DNA of 64,000 nt from VXYL01 sp965199915. Lineage in GTDB: Bacteria; Pseudomonadota; Gammaproteobacteria; Pseudomonadales; Azotimanducaceae. The notes beneath the pieces are model-generated. The model did no database searches. It was given only the letters and a program-made list of their open reading frames with translations, and was not told where the DNA came from. Location: contig OZ241348.1 of NCBI GenBank assembly GCA_965199915.1, positions 2,232,001 through 2,296,000 of the forward strand, read 5' to 3'. The position numbers were made by a program, and so were the translations under genes. Positions 34,184 through 41,797 of this stretch are shown here, piece by piece (positions within the stretch are counted from its first letter, which is position 1; each line of letters opens with the position of its first letter).

Positions 34184-35573
34184 CTAGGGTGCGGCATCGG
34201 CGGCATCGTTCAATTGTCCCATCCTCTCTTTCCACGCGTGCCGCAGCCCTTTTCCGGCCTTGAGGAGCGCCGCGTATTGCGCCCACTGCTCCCGATGCTC
34301 CGTCGGCTGCTCGGGGGGCGGCGGACCGTCGTAATTCTCCAGTATGTCCTTGTACTTCGCCGCCCGGGACGGATCCCGCTCCTTCCAGTAGCGATGGAGA
34401 TCGAACGCCATCGACTCTCCTTCGCGACCAGTGGCATTTGCGGGCGGCTTGAACAGCCACGAATGGATGAAGAGGTACTGCGGATCTGTAGGCGTAATGC
34501 TTGCAAGCTCCGGGTATACACGGTCGAGCGCGATCATTCTTTCATGCAGTTGCTGCCGCGTGTCTTGGTCCCGGCCAGTCCACATCCCGAGGACTGCGTT
34601 GAAACCCTTGTCCAAACGCTCGTCCGGTTCGATGATGTTCTCCCAAGCGGACGCCGCGGCGAAAGGATCTTGCTTCCCCCAAGGCAAGAACACCGCCGCC
34701 GTCGCCTCTCGACGAACCACAGGCGGCAAGTTCTCCGCCGCCCACTGATATGCGCCGGCAGGTCCGCCTAGATCTTCGGGCCAGTGACCTAGCAGGGCTC
34801 CAGCCGCTGCTGTCTGTGCGTTGGCCGAACCCGCGCTCAGCACGATGGCTTCGGCGAAGCCGAAGTCCTGCTTGACGACGAACGGCAGCAGAACGGCCAG
34901 CGCCTCGGCAGACTCCTGCGACGGCAGCGCCGAAGCCCACTGCGCCGCCGCAATGGGATCCGCTTCTCCATACAACCTGGCGATGGCCCGCGCCTTGCTG
35001 ACCCGCAGCCGCTCGTCCGGCTGCCGCGCCATCCACTCAGTCAGCGCGCGCGGATCGTCTCCGAGCAGCTCGCGCAGCCGCTCCCAATACGCGCCGTCGT
35101 AGAGGACTCTGTTCCCCAATTCGTAGGCGGCGGCCTCCTCCGGCGCCGCCACCGACAACGTCGCGTGGGCAACCGCCACCAGACTTTCGCGCTCTTTGGA
35201 CGGCGCATCCCGCAACGCCCACTCCAAGGCCGCGCGCGCGTTGGCTTCCGCCCACACGCCGAGCTTGTCCGCGACCCAGCGCGTGGAAACGAAGCCGTCG
35301 TTGGCCTTCTCGAAGGCGACCATGGCCGAACGCGGGTTCCGCGCCAGCCACAGCTTGGCAACGGCCTCCAGCAGACGAGCGCGTTCGGGCGACTCGCCCA
35401 GCGTCAAGGCCCGCTGCCAAGCGGAGTCGGGCGAGCGCTCGGCCAACACCAACAGGGGATGCGCATGGCCGGCGTCGGGCAGAGAGGAATCGGATATCTC
35501 AAGCGGCCGCCACGAAGACGGCAACCAGCGCCAAAGCGGCGACAGGTAGTACGACTCGCGGTTTTCTCGGCAT
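34184..35573 (-). CDS. Secreted helical-repeat protein of unknown function, probable frameshift at signal peptide
   Basis: I do not recognise this protein. From about base 35500 the main frame encodes roughly 440 residues of repeating helices rich in tryptophan and alanine (AEANARAALEWALRDAP, ADPIAAAQWASALPSQ, DPFAAASAWENI), like an alpha-solenoid. The main frame opens at ATG 35578 with a poor N-terminus. In the adjacent frame ATG 35573 gives a perfect signal peptide, MPRKPRVVLPVAALALVAVF, which stops at TGA near 35499. A one-base indel close to 35500 would join the two. A 7-base-pair inverted repeat (34166-34187) overlaps the stop codon. Likely periplasmic; role unknown. Confidence 0.65.
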
Positions 35574-35655
35574 GGCATTGCTCACGGCTTACGCCGCGAA
35601 TGGCATACCCTATCGTAATCCGCGGCGGCGGCTTGGCGGGTCGCGGTCGTGTCGT

Positions 35656-36642
35656 GTGATCGAATCCGCAAGCCCTCAAGAAGCGTGCGACAATGGGCGC
35701 GGGGCGGCTTGGGGGGAACGGGCCATTCTTAGCGCAGCGCAGATCGAGCAGTACCGTGGCGACGGCTATGTGCTTGCGCGCCGCGTGCTGTCGCCGGAGA
35801 CGTTGGCGCGGTTGCACGCGGTGACGGACGAGGTGGTCGCCGGGGCCGCCGGCTTGCGCGATCACACCCGCACTCTGGACTTGGAGGCGTCGCACCGGCC
35901 GGAGGCGCCGCGCGTGCGCCGCGTCAAGCAGCCGCACTTGGCGCACCCCTTCTATCGGGAACTGGCGGCGCACGAGGGCATCATGGCCGCGCTTGCGCCG
36001 CTCATCGGCGAGAACATCCGCTTGCGCGCCGGCGGCAAGATCAACATGAAGGCGCCCGGCTACGGTGCGCCGGTGGAGTGGCACCAGGACTGGGCCTTCT
36101 ATCCGCACACCAATCAGGACGTGTTGGCGGTGGGCGTGCTGCTCGACGACATGGACGCGGACAACGGGCCGCTGCGCGTGTTGCCCGGCTCGCACTTGGG
36201 CCCGGTGTACGACCATCACAGCCAAGGCGCGTTCTGCGGCGCCATCGACGTTGCGGCGGCGGGCCTCGACGTGTCCGGCGCGCGGGAGATCCACGGGCGC
36301 GCCGGCGATGTCACCATCCACCACGTCCGCTTGGTGCATGGCTCGGCGCTCAACGCCTCCGGTCGGCGCCGGCGGGTGTTGTTCTTCGAGTACGCCGCGG
36401 CGGACGCTTGGCCGCTGGCCGGCGTCGAGCACTTGGCCAATCTCGACGACTTCAACGGGCGCATGGTCCGCGGCGAACCCACGCTGCGCCCGCGCCTGGA
36501 GGACGTGCCGGTGCGCATGCCGTTGCCGGCGGCGCCGTTCCAAGGATCGATCTACGAGAACCAGCGCACGCTGACCGGCCGGTATTTCGAGCACGAGGCG
36601 CAGGACGCGCCAGTGGACTTGGCCGCCGCGAACGAGGAATGA
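35656..36642 (+). CDS. Phytanoyl-CoA dioxygenase (PhyH) family oxygenase
   Basis: A non-haem iron, 2-oxoglutarate-dependent oxygenase of about 328 residues. The metal triad is visible as the HxD of VEWHQDWAFYPH and the distal histidine in VTIHHVRLVHGSALN; a downstream arginine (GRRRRVLFFEY) would bind 2-oxoglutarate. The family-typical N-terminus is LSAAQIEQYRGDGYVLARRV, but no ATG precedes it closely. GTG 35656 is the best in-frame start; ATG 35572 is possible but overlaps the divergent gene start. The substrate is unknown; relatives hydroxylate varied small molecules rather than phytanoyl-CoA. It is convergent with the MaoC gene. Confidence 0.8.
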   Translation: MIESASPQEACDNGRGAAWGERAILSAAQIEQYRGDGYVLARRVLSPETLARLHAVTDEVVAGAAGLRDHTRTLDLEASHRPEAPRVRRVKQPHLAHPFYRELAAHEGIMAALAPLIGENIRLRAGGKINMKAPGYGAPVEWHQDWAFYPHTNQDVLAVGVLLDDMDADNGPLRVLPGSHLGPVYDHHSQGAFCGAIDVAAAGLDVSGAREIHGRAGDVTIHHVRLVHGSALNASGRRRRVLFFEYAAADAWPLAGVEHLANLDDFNGRMVRGEPTLRPRLEDVPVRMPLPAAPFQGSIYENQRTLTGRYFEHEAQDAPVDLAAANEE

Positions 36643-36651
36643 GGTAGGCCG

Positions 36652-37773
36652 TCACCGGCCGGTGGCTGTCCCCGCCCCGCGAGACGGCAAGGCGACGGTT
36701 GCGGTCCCGAAGGCCGTCGCCAAGCCGGACTGATTGACGTTGCGCACCTGCACCTCCACGAGGTGCTCATCGCCAACCACCGATTTGCCGGTCACTTCGC
36801 CGTGTACGGTGTTGGTGTCGCCCACCACGTTGGGATGGCGGATGGACGCTTGCAGTTTCTTCAGCGCGCCGTCGTCGCCCATCCAGTCCGTGACGATCTG
36901 GCACAGCCAGCACACGCGCTGCGGCCCGTAGTCGAACTGGCCCGGCATGTTGCGGCGCTGCTGCGCGTGTTCGGCGTCGAAGCGGCCGCCGCCGCCGAGG
37001 TCGGCAGAGCCCTCGGCGTCCAGCGCCGCCCGGGAACTGCGCCCGGTGCCGAGCACGCCGTGGGTGAAAAGAAACAGCTCGGTTACGGAGTAGGTGCCCT
37101 TCGGCAGCGACGGCAAGGCGTCGCCCACCGCCACGTCCTCGAAGTAGCGCGTCTCGGCGCCCCGCCGCCGCCGTTCCCACACCAGCGGATCGGCGGGTTC
37201 AATGCGCGGCGCGGCCTCCTCGCTACCCGCGTCCGGGGCGGAGCGGTCGTACTCCAACGTGTGGCCGGTGTTCTCGTAGCGCGCCATCAGCGTCTTCACG
37301 ACGGCCACGGTTTCCCGGCGTTGATTGGTGAATGTCACCAAGCCGGTGTTGAAGTTGACCGGGCCGATGCGGCGGCTGCGCTTGCGCACCGTCTCGCCCA
37401 CTTGCTCTTGCGCCGCAATGCGGTCGCCGCGCCAGATCGGGCGGACGAAGTCGATCTCGGCGCCGGCGTAGTTCACCGGCAGGTAGCGCGTGGACACCCG
37501 GCGCCGGTCGATGGCGCCGGTTTCGCCGGCCACGACGCCCAGCGTCACCGCGTACAGGAACGGCGGCGGCGCGGTGATCATCCCGAAGCGGCTGTTGGCG
37601 GCGTGCGCCGCGTCCCGCCACAGCGGGTTGTAGTCGCCCACGCCGTCGCCGAAGCGGCGAATGTTGTCGAGGCTCGCCTTCTTGGCCGGGCGGTGCGGCA
37701 ACACCGCGCCGATGCCGCGCCGGTACTCGGCCTCGAACTCGTCGATGGTCTTGATCAGTTCCGCTTCGTCCAC
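36652..37773 (-). CDS. MaoC-like / FAS1-type acyl dehydratase, double hot-dog
   Basis: About 373 residues with two hot-dog domains. The N-terminal half has FGDGVGDYNPLWRDAAHAAN, a variant of the hydratase motif in which the usual histidine is tryptophan, so catalysis may be altered. The C-terminal half carries YFEDVAVGDALPSLPKGTYS and ends with VRNVNQSGLATAFGTATVAL. Proteins of this type hydrate or dehydrate acyl-CoA-like thioesters. The start is unclear: the frame opens at TTG 37782, GTG 37773 is 10 bases after GAGGAGG, and an ATG with ideal spacing (37778) lies in another frame. It is convergent with the PhyH gene, 9 bases apart. Confidence 0.82.
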   Translation of the reverse strand: MDEAELIKTIDEFEAEYRRGIGAVLPHRPAKKASLDNIRRFGDGVGDYNPLWRDAAHAANSRFGMITAPPPFLYAVTLGVVAGETGAIDRRRVSTRYLPVNYAGAEIDFVRPIWRGDRIAAQEQVGETVRKRSRRIGPVNFNTGLVTFTNQRRETVAVVKTLMARYENTGHTLEYDRSAPDAGSEEAAPRIEPADPLVWERRRRGAETRYFEDVAVGDALPSLPKGTYSVTELFLFTHGVLGTGRSSRAALDAEGSADLGGGGRFDAEHAQQRRNMPGQFDYGPQRVCWLCQIVTDWMGDDGALKKLQASIRHPNVVGDTNTVHGEVTGKSVVGDEHLVEVQVRNVNQSGLATAFGTATVALPSRGAGTATGR

Positions 37774-37817
37774 GGCATCCAAACCTCCTCAAGTGGCATT
37801 GATCTCACAGACGCGCC

Positions 37818-37857
37818 GAGTTTGCGCAGCAAACTCCAACGCGCCCGCAAGGGCGCG
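37818..37857 (-). repeat. Dispersed two-hairpin repeat, copy e, just after pnp
   Basis: On the plus strand GAGTTTGC (37818-37825) pairs with GCAAACTC (37829-37836) and CGCGCCC (37840-37846) with GGGCGCG (37851-37857). It starts two bases beyond the pnp stop codon and before the MaoC start, where it could act as a 3'-end stabiliser or weak terminator. Confidence 0.85.
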
Positions 37858-37859
37858 CA

Positions 37860-39965
37860 TTAGCCCGCCTCGGCGTAGTGCTTCACGTCCTTCATGGACA
37901 GCTTGATGCGCCCGCGCTGGTCGGTGTCCAAACACACCACTTCCACCTCCTGGCCTTGGGAGAGGTAGTCCGTCACTTTCTCCACCCGTTCCTCGGCGAT
38001 CTGCGAGATGTGCAGCAGGCCGTCCTTGCCGGGCAGGATGTTGACGAAGGCGCCGTAGGGCTCGATGCGCTCCACCCGGCCGCGGTAGATCTTGCCCACT
38101 TCCGCCTCGGCGGTGATGGCTTGGATGCGCGCCACCGCGGCGTCCTTGGCGGCGCCGTCCTCCGCGTAGATGCGCACGCTGCCGTCGTCCTCCACGTCCA
38201 CTTCGGCACCGGTCTCCTCCACGATCGAGCGGATGGTGGCGCCGCCCTTGCCGATGATGTCGCGGATCTTGTCCGGGTCCACCTTCAGCACCACCATCAT
38301 CGGCGCGTTCTCGGAGACGGTGGCGCGGGACGCCGAGAGCACCTTGTTCATCTCGCCGAGGATATGCAGGCGCGCTTGCCGGGCCTGCTCCAAGGCGGTC
38401 TCCATGATCTCTTCGGTGATGCCGTCGATCTTGATGTCCATTTGCAAGGCGGTCACGCCCTGCGCGGTGCCGGCCACCTTGAAGTCCATGTCGCCGAGGT
38501 GGTCCTCGTCGCCCAGGATGTCCGTGAGCACGGCGAAACGGTCGCCTTCCTTCACGAGGCCCATGGCGACCCCGGCCACCGGCGCCCGCATGGGCACGCC
38601 GGCGTCCATCAAGGCGAGCGAGCTGCCGCACACCGTGGCCATGGAACTCGAACCATTGCTTTCGGTGATCTCCGACACCACGCGCACCGTGTAGGGAAAG
38701 TCCTCCTCGGTTGGCAGACACGCCTTGATGCCGCGGCGGGCCAGGTTGCCGTGGCCGATCTCGCGGCGGCGCGGGCCGCCGAGCCGCCCTTCCTCGCCGA
38801 CGCTGTACGGCGGGAAGTTGTAGTGCAGCATGAAGTTGTCCTTGTAGGTCTTCTCCAGCGTTTCCACCAGCTTGGCGTCGCGCAGCGTGCCCAAGGTGGC
38901 CACCACGATGGCCTGCGTTTCACCGCGCTGGAAGAGCGCGGAACCGTGCGTCTTCGGCAGCACTCCCACTTCCACGTCGATGGGACGCACGGTCGTGGCG
39001 TCGCGGCCGTCGATGCGCGGCTCGCCGGCGAGCACGCTCTCGCGCACCACCTGCTTCTCCAGTTTGTGGAACGCTTCGACCACGTCGTCGTGCGCCAAGG
39101 TCTCGTCGGCGCCGATCAGATCCGCGGTCACCTCGTCGCGGGTGCTGCGCACGACGTCTTGGCGTTCCTTCTTGTCGCGGACGCGGTAGGCGTTGCGGAT
39201 GCGCTCGCGCGCCGCTTGCTCCATGTTCCCGACCAAGCCGTCCGGCGGCGCCGGCGGCGCGAACGTCCACTTCGGCTTGCCGGCTTCGGCGGCGAGTTCG
39301 CCGATGGCGGCGATGACCGGCCGCATCTCCTGCTGACCGTACAAGACGCCGCCGAGCATCTGATCCTCGGAGAGCTCGTTCGCTTCGGACTCCACCATCA
39401 GCACCGCCGATTCGGTGCCCGCGACCACCATGTTGAGCGCGGAGCCGGCGAGCGCCTCGTGGCCCGGATTGAGCAGGTAGCGGCCATCGGCGTAACCGAC
39501 GCGCGCCGCGCCGATGGGGCCGTTGAACGGAATGCCGGAGACGGCGAGCGCCGCCGAGCAACCGATCATGGCGATGATGTCCGGGTCCGTGTCGCGATTC
39601 GCGGACATCACCGTGGCGATGACCTGAACGGCGTTGCGGAAGCCGCTCGGGAACAGCGGCCGGATCGGTCGGTCGATGAGCCGGGAGGTGAGCGTTTCCT
39701 TTTCGCTCGGCCGGCCCTCGCGCCGCAAGAAGCCGCCGGGGACTTTGCCGACGGCGTAGAACTTCTCCTGGTAGTCCACCGTGAGGGGGAAGAAATCCTG
39801 CCCCGGATTCGGCTCCGGGTTGGCGACCACGGTGCAAAGCACCACGGTGTCGCCCATGGACGCCATGACGGCGCCGGTCGCCTGCCGGGCGATCTTGTTC
39901 GCTTCCAGCACCACTTGGTGGTCGCCGAACGGCAGTTCCTTTCTAACGGGTCGAGCTGGGCTCAA
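37860..39965 (-). CDS. pnp: Polynucleotide phosphorylase
   Basis: A 701-residue phosphate-dependent 3'-5' exoribonuclease of the degradosome. Two RNase PH-like domains (about 12-210 and 310-540) flank an all-helical domain; FFPLTVDYQEKFYAVGKVPGGF and SGIPFNGPIG are diagnostic. The C-terminus has a KH domain (IRDIIGKGGATIRSI) and an S1 domain (GRVERIEPYGAFVNILPGKDGLLH). TTG 39965 is chosen: AGGAG is seven bases upstream and LSPARPVRKELPFGDH aligns with the family N-terminus, while the open frame upstream is not conserved. It follows rpsO as usual, and in relatives pnp is autoregulated through its leader. Confidence 0.96.
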   Translation of the reverse strand: MSPARPVRKELPFGDHQVVLEANKIARQATGAVMASMGDTVVLCTVVANPEPNPGQDFFPLTVDYQEKFYAVGKVPGGFLRREGRPSEKETLTSRLIDRPIRPLFPSGFRNAVQVIATVMSANRDTDPDIIAMIGCSAALAVSGIPFNGPIGAARVGYADGRYLLNPGHEALAGSALNMVVAGTESAVLMVESEANELSEDQMLGGVLYGQQEMRPVIAAIGELAAEAGKPKWTFAPPAPPDGLVGNMEQAARERIRNAYRVRDKKERQDVVRSTRDEVTADLIGADETLAHDDVVEAFHKLEKQVVRESVLAGEPRIDGRDATTVRPIDVEVGVLPKTHGSALFQRGETQAIVVATLGTLRDAKLVETLEKTYKDNFMLHYNFPPYSVGEEGRLGGPRRREIGHGNLARRGIKACLPTEEDFPYTVRVVSEITESNGSSSMATVCGSSLALMDAGVPMRAPVAGVAMGLVKEGDRFAVLTDILGDEDHLGDMDFKVAGTAQGVTALQMDIKIDGITEEIMETALEQARQARLHILGEMNKVLSASRATVSENAPMMVVLKVDPDKIRDIIGKGGATIRSIVEETGAEVDVEDDGSVRIYAEDGAAKDAAVARIQAITAEAEVGKIYRGRVERIEPYGAFVNILPGKDGLLHISQIAEERVEKVTDYLSQGQEVEVVCLDTDQRGRIKLSMKDVKHYAEAG

Positions 39966-40092
39966 TGCGTTTCTCCTGATGTTGTGTTTGCTACGCGTGG
40001 GCGCAAAGCGCGAGCCGAGTTGCCGCGGCTCGCGGTTCCGTTTCGAGTCGACGTTGCATTCGGCACCGTCCTTCATTGGCGGATGGCGGCAC

Positions 40093-40362
40093 CTAGCGCC
40101 GCAACCCCAAGCGAGCGATCAGCGACGCGTAGCGCTGGCCGTCCTTGCCTTTCAAGTAGTCGAGCAGTTTGCGGCGGCTGTTGATCATGCGGATGAGCCC
40201 GCGCCGCGAATGATGATCCTTGCCGTGGGTGCGAAAGTGGTCCTGCAGGGAGTTGATGTTGTAGGTGAGGATGGCCACCTGCACCTCCGGCGAGCCGGTG
40301 TCGTTGTCGTCGCGACGATAGTCCCTCACTATCTTCTGTTTCGTTTCGGCGCTAAGTGCCAT
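40093..40362 (-). CDS. rpsO: 30S ribosomal protein S15
   Basis: An 89-residue primary 16S rRNA-binding protein of the platform. The full-length family sequence is clear, with RDDNDTGSPEVQVAILTYNI, HFRTHGKDHHSRRGL and LLDYLKGKDGQRYASLIARL. It lies between truB and pnp, 127 bases before the pnp start. In E. coli rpsO folds a leader structure for autoregulation; that could not be judged here. Confidence 0.98.
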   Translation of the reverse strand: MALSAETKQKIVRDYRRDDNDTGSPEVQVAILTYNINSLQDHFRTHGKDHHSRRGLIRMINSRRKLLDYLKGKDGQRYASLIARLGLRR

Positions 40363-40452
40363 GTTGTTGCCTCCTTACGGCACGGCGACGGACGGCGATC
40401 GCGCTGCCGTTGCGAACGGCGCGTCCCGAAAACACGGCATCCGTCGCGTTGT

Positions 40453-41412
40453 TCATTTGTTGACCACGAGGCGCCGCGGCGCCACGCGCCCGTCCTCCAA
40501 GATCTCGCCCACGCCCAGGAACACCCCGTCGACGCTTTCCCCGGCGAGGCGCGCGGTTGCCGCCATGCGTCCGCTCCCCAGCTCGTAGAGCCGCACCCAG
40601 CCGCGCGTGGGCGCGTGCGGCACGAACACCGGCTGGCCTTGCTTCAGATAGAACGCCGGCGCGTCGGCCAGCTTCACCGGCGGCCATTGGCCCACCGCGG
40701 TGGCAACCGGGCGGAGCAGGCCGTCAAGGCTGCGCCCCTCGGCGCGCAACGCCTCCAGCTGCTCGATGGTGACGAGATCCGCCTCGGTGTAGGGGCCGGC
40801 CTCGGTGCGGCGCAGTTCGCACACGTGGGCCCCGCAGCCTAGCGCATCTCCCAAATCGTGCGCGATATTGCGCACATAGGTGCCTTTGCTGCAGTGGATG
40901 CTCAAGGTGACCTCGTGGTCTTGGAGATCCACGATGTCGTTGGCGTACACGGTCACCGGGCGCGCTTGACGTTCCACTTCGATGCCTTGGCGGGCGAGCT
41001 TGTAAAGGGGCTTGCCTTGGTGCTTGACCGCGGAGAACATGGAAGGCACCTGCTCGAAGTCGCCGCGAAAGGCGTCCAACGCGGCGTCGAGGCGCGCCCG
41101 CGTGACGTCCGCCACGGGACGCTCGGCCAACACCTTGCCATCGGCGTCGCCGCTGTCCGTGGCCACTCCGAGCCGCAGCTTGGCCACGTACCGCTTGTCC
41201 GAATCGAGAAGATACTGCGAGAACTTGGTGGCTTCGCCGAGGCACAACGGCAACACGCCGGTGGCGAGCGGATCCAAGCTGCCGGTGTGCCCGACCTTGC
41301 GCGCTCCGAACAGCCGCTTCACGCTCTGCACGGCGTCTCCCGAGCTCATGCCGGGCGGTTTGTCCAGCACGATCACGCCGTGTACGTCGCGCCCTCGTCG
41401 TTTACGGCTCAT
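40453..41412 (-). CDS. truB: tRNA pseudouridine-55 synthase TruB
   Basis: A 319-residue enzyme that converts uridine 55 of tRNA to pseudouridine. The catalytic aspartate lies in KVGHTGSLDPLATGVLPLC near residue 47; CSKGTYVRNIAHDLG and a C-terminal PUA-type region follow. ATG 41412 (MSRKRRGRDVHG) overlaps the 3' end of rbfA by 11 bases; upstream open frame is rbfA sequence. It is part of the rimP-nusA-infB-rbfA-truB-rpsO-pnp series. Confidence 0.97.
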   Translation of the reverse strand: MSRKRRGRDVHGVIVLDKPPGMSSGDAVQSVKRLFGARKVGHTGSLDPLATGVLPLCLGEATKFSQYLLDSDKRYVAKLRLGVATDSGDADGKVLAERPVADVTRARLDAALDAFRGDFEQVPSMFSAVKHQGKPLYKLARQGIEVERQARPVTVYANDIVDLQDHEVTLSIHCSKGTYVRNIAHDLGDALGCGAHVCELRRTEAGPYTEADLVTIEQLEALRAEGRSLDGLLRPVATAVGQWPPVKLADAPAFYLKQGQPVFVPHAPTRGWVRLYELGSGRMAATARLAGESVDGVFLGVGEILEDGRVAPRRLVVNK

Positions 41413-41797
41413 GCGCGGCTCCGGCGGCGACGGGCGGGGCGCGACGGTCGTCGCCCACGGCGGCGTTGATGAGCGCATGCATGCGCGGCCCGCGCTCGAC
41501 GAGATCATCGTAGTGGAAGCGAAACCGCGGCGTTGCCCGCAAGCCTTTGCGGGCCGCCACGCGGCGGCGAAGAAAGCCCGCCGCCCGGTTCAACACGCGC
41601 ACCAGCTCGCTTTGCGCCGGCGCGTCCGGCAGCGTCATCGAGGAGACGTAGACGTCCGCCATGCTCAGATCGCGGCGCACGCGGACATCGGTCACGGACA
41701 ACAACGCCGCGCGCGGATCCCGCATGTCCTTGCGGACGATCGCCGCCAGCTCGGCGCGGAGGAAGTCCGCGATGCGGATGGCGCGGTCCGGCGTCAT
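41402..41797 (-). CDS. rbfA: Ribosome-binding factor A
   Basis: A 131-residue KH-fold protein needed for late 16S rRNA maturation and cold adaptation. Family residues include RIADFLRAELAAIVRKDMRDP, SVTDVRVRRDLSMADVYVS and TPRFRFHYDD. ATG 41797 overlaps the infB stop (ATGA) and has GGAGGG upstream. The C-terminal tail (VAAGAAHEP) is slightly extended. Confidence 0.96.
   Translation of the reverse strand: MTPDRAIRIADFLRAELAAIVRKDMRDPRAALLSVTDVRVRRDLSMADVYVSSMTLPDAPAQSELVRVLNRAAGFLRRRVAARKGLRATPRFRFHYDDLVERGPRMHALINAAVGDDRRAPPVAAGAAHEP

Noticed and set aside
34166..34187. CTAGGCG/CGCCTAG inverted repeat at the helical-protein stop as a terminator
   Set aside because: No T-run follows on the minus strand.
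37878..40184. A 768-codon plus-strand frame opposite pnp
   Set aside because: Antisense shadow; composition unlike a folded protein.
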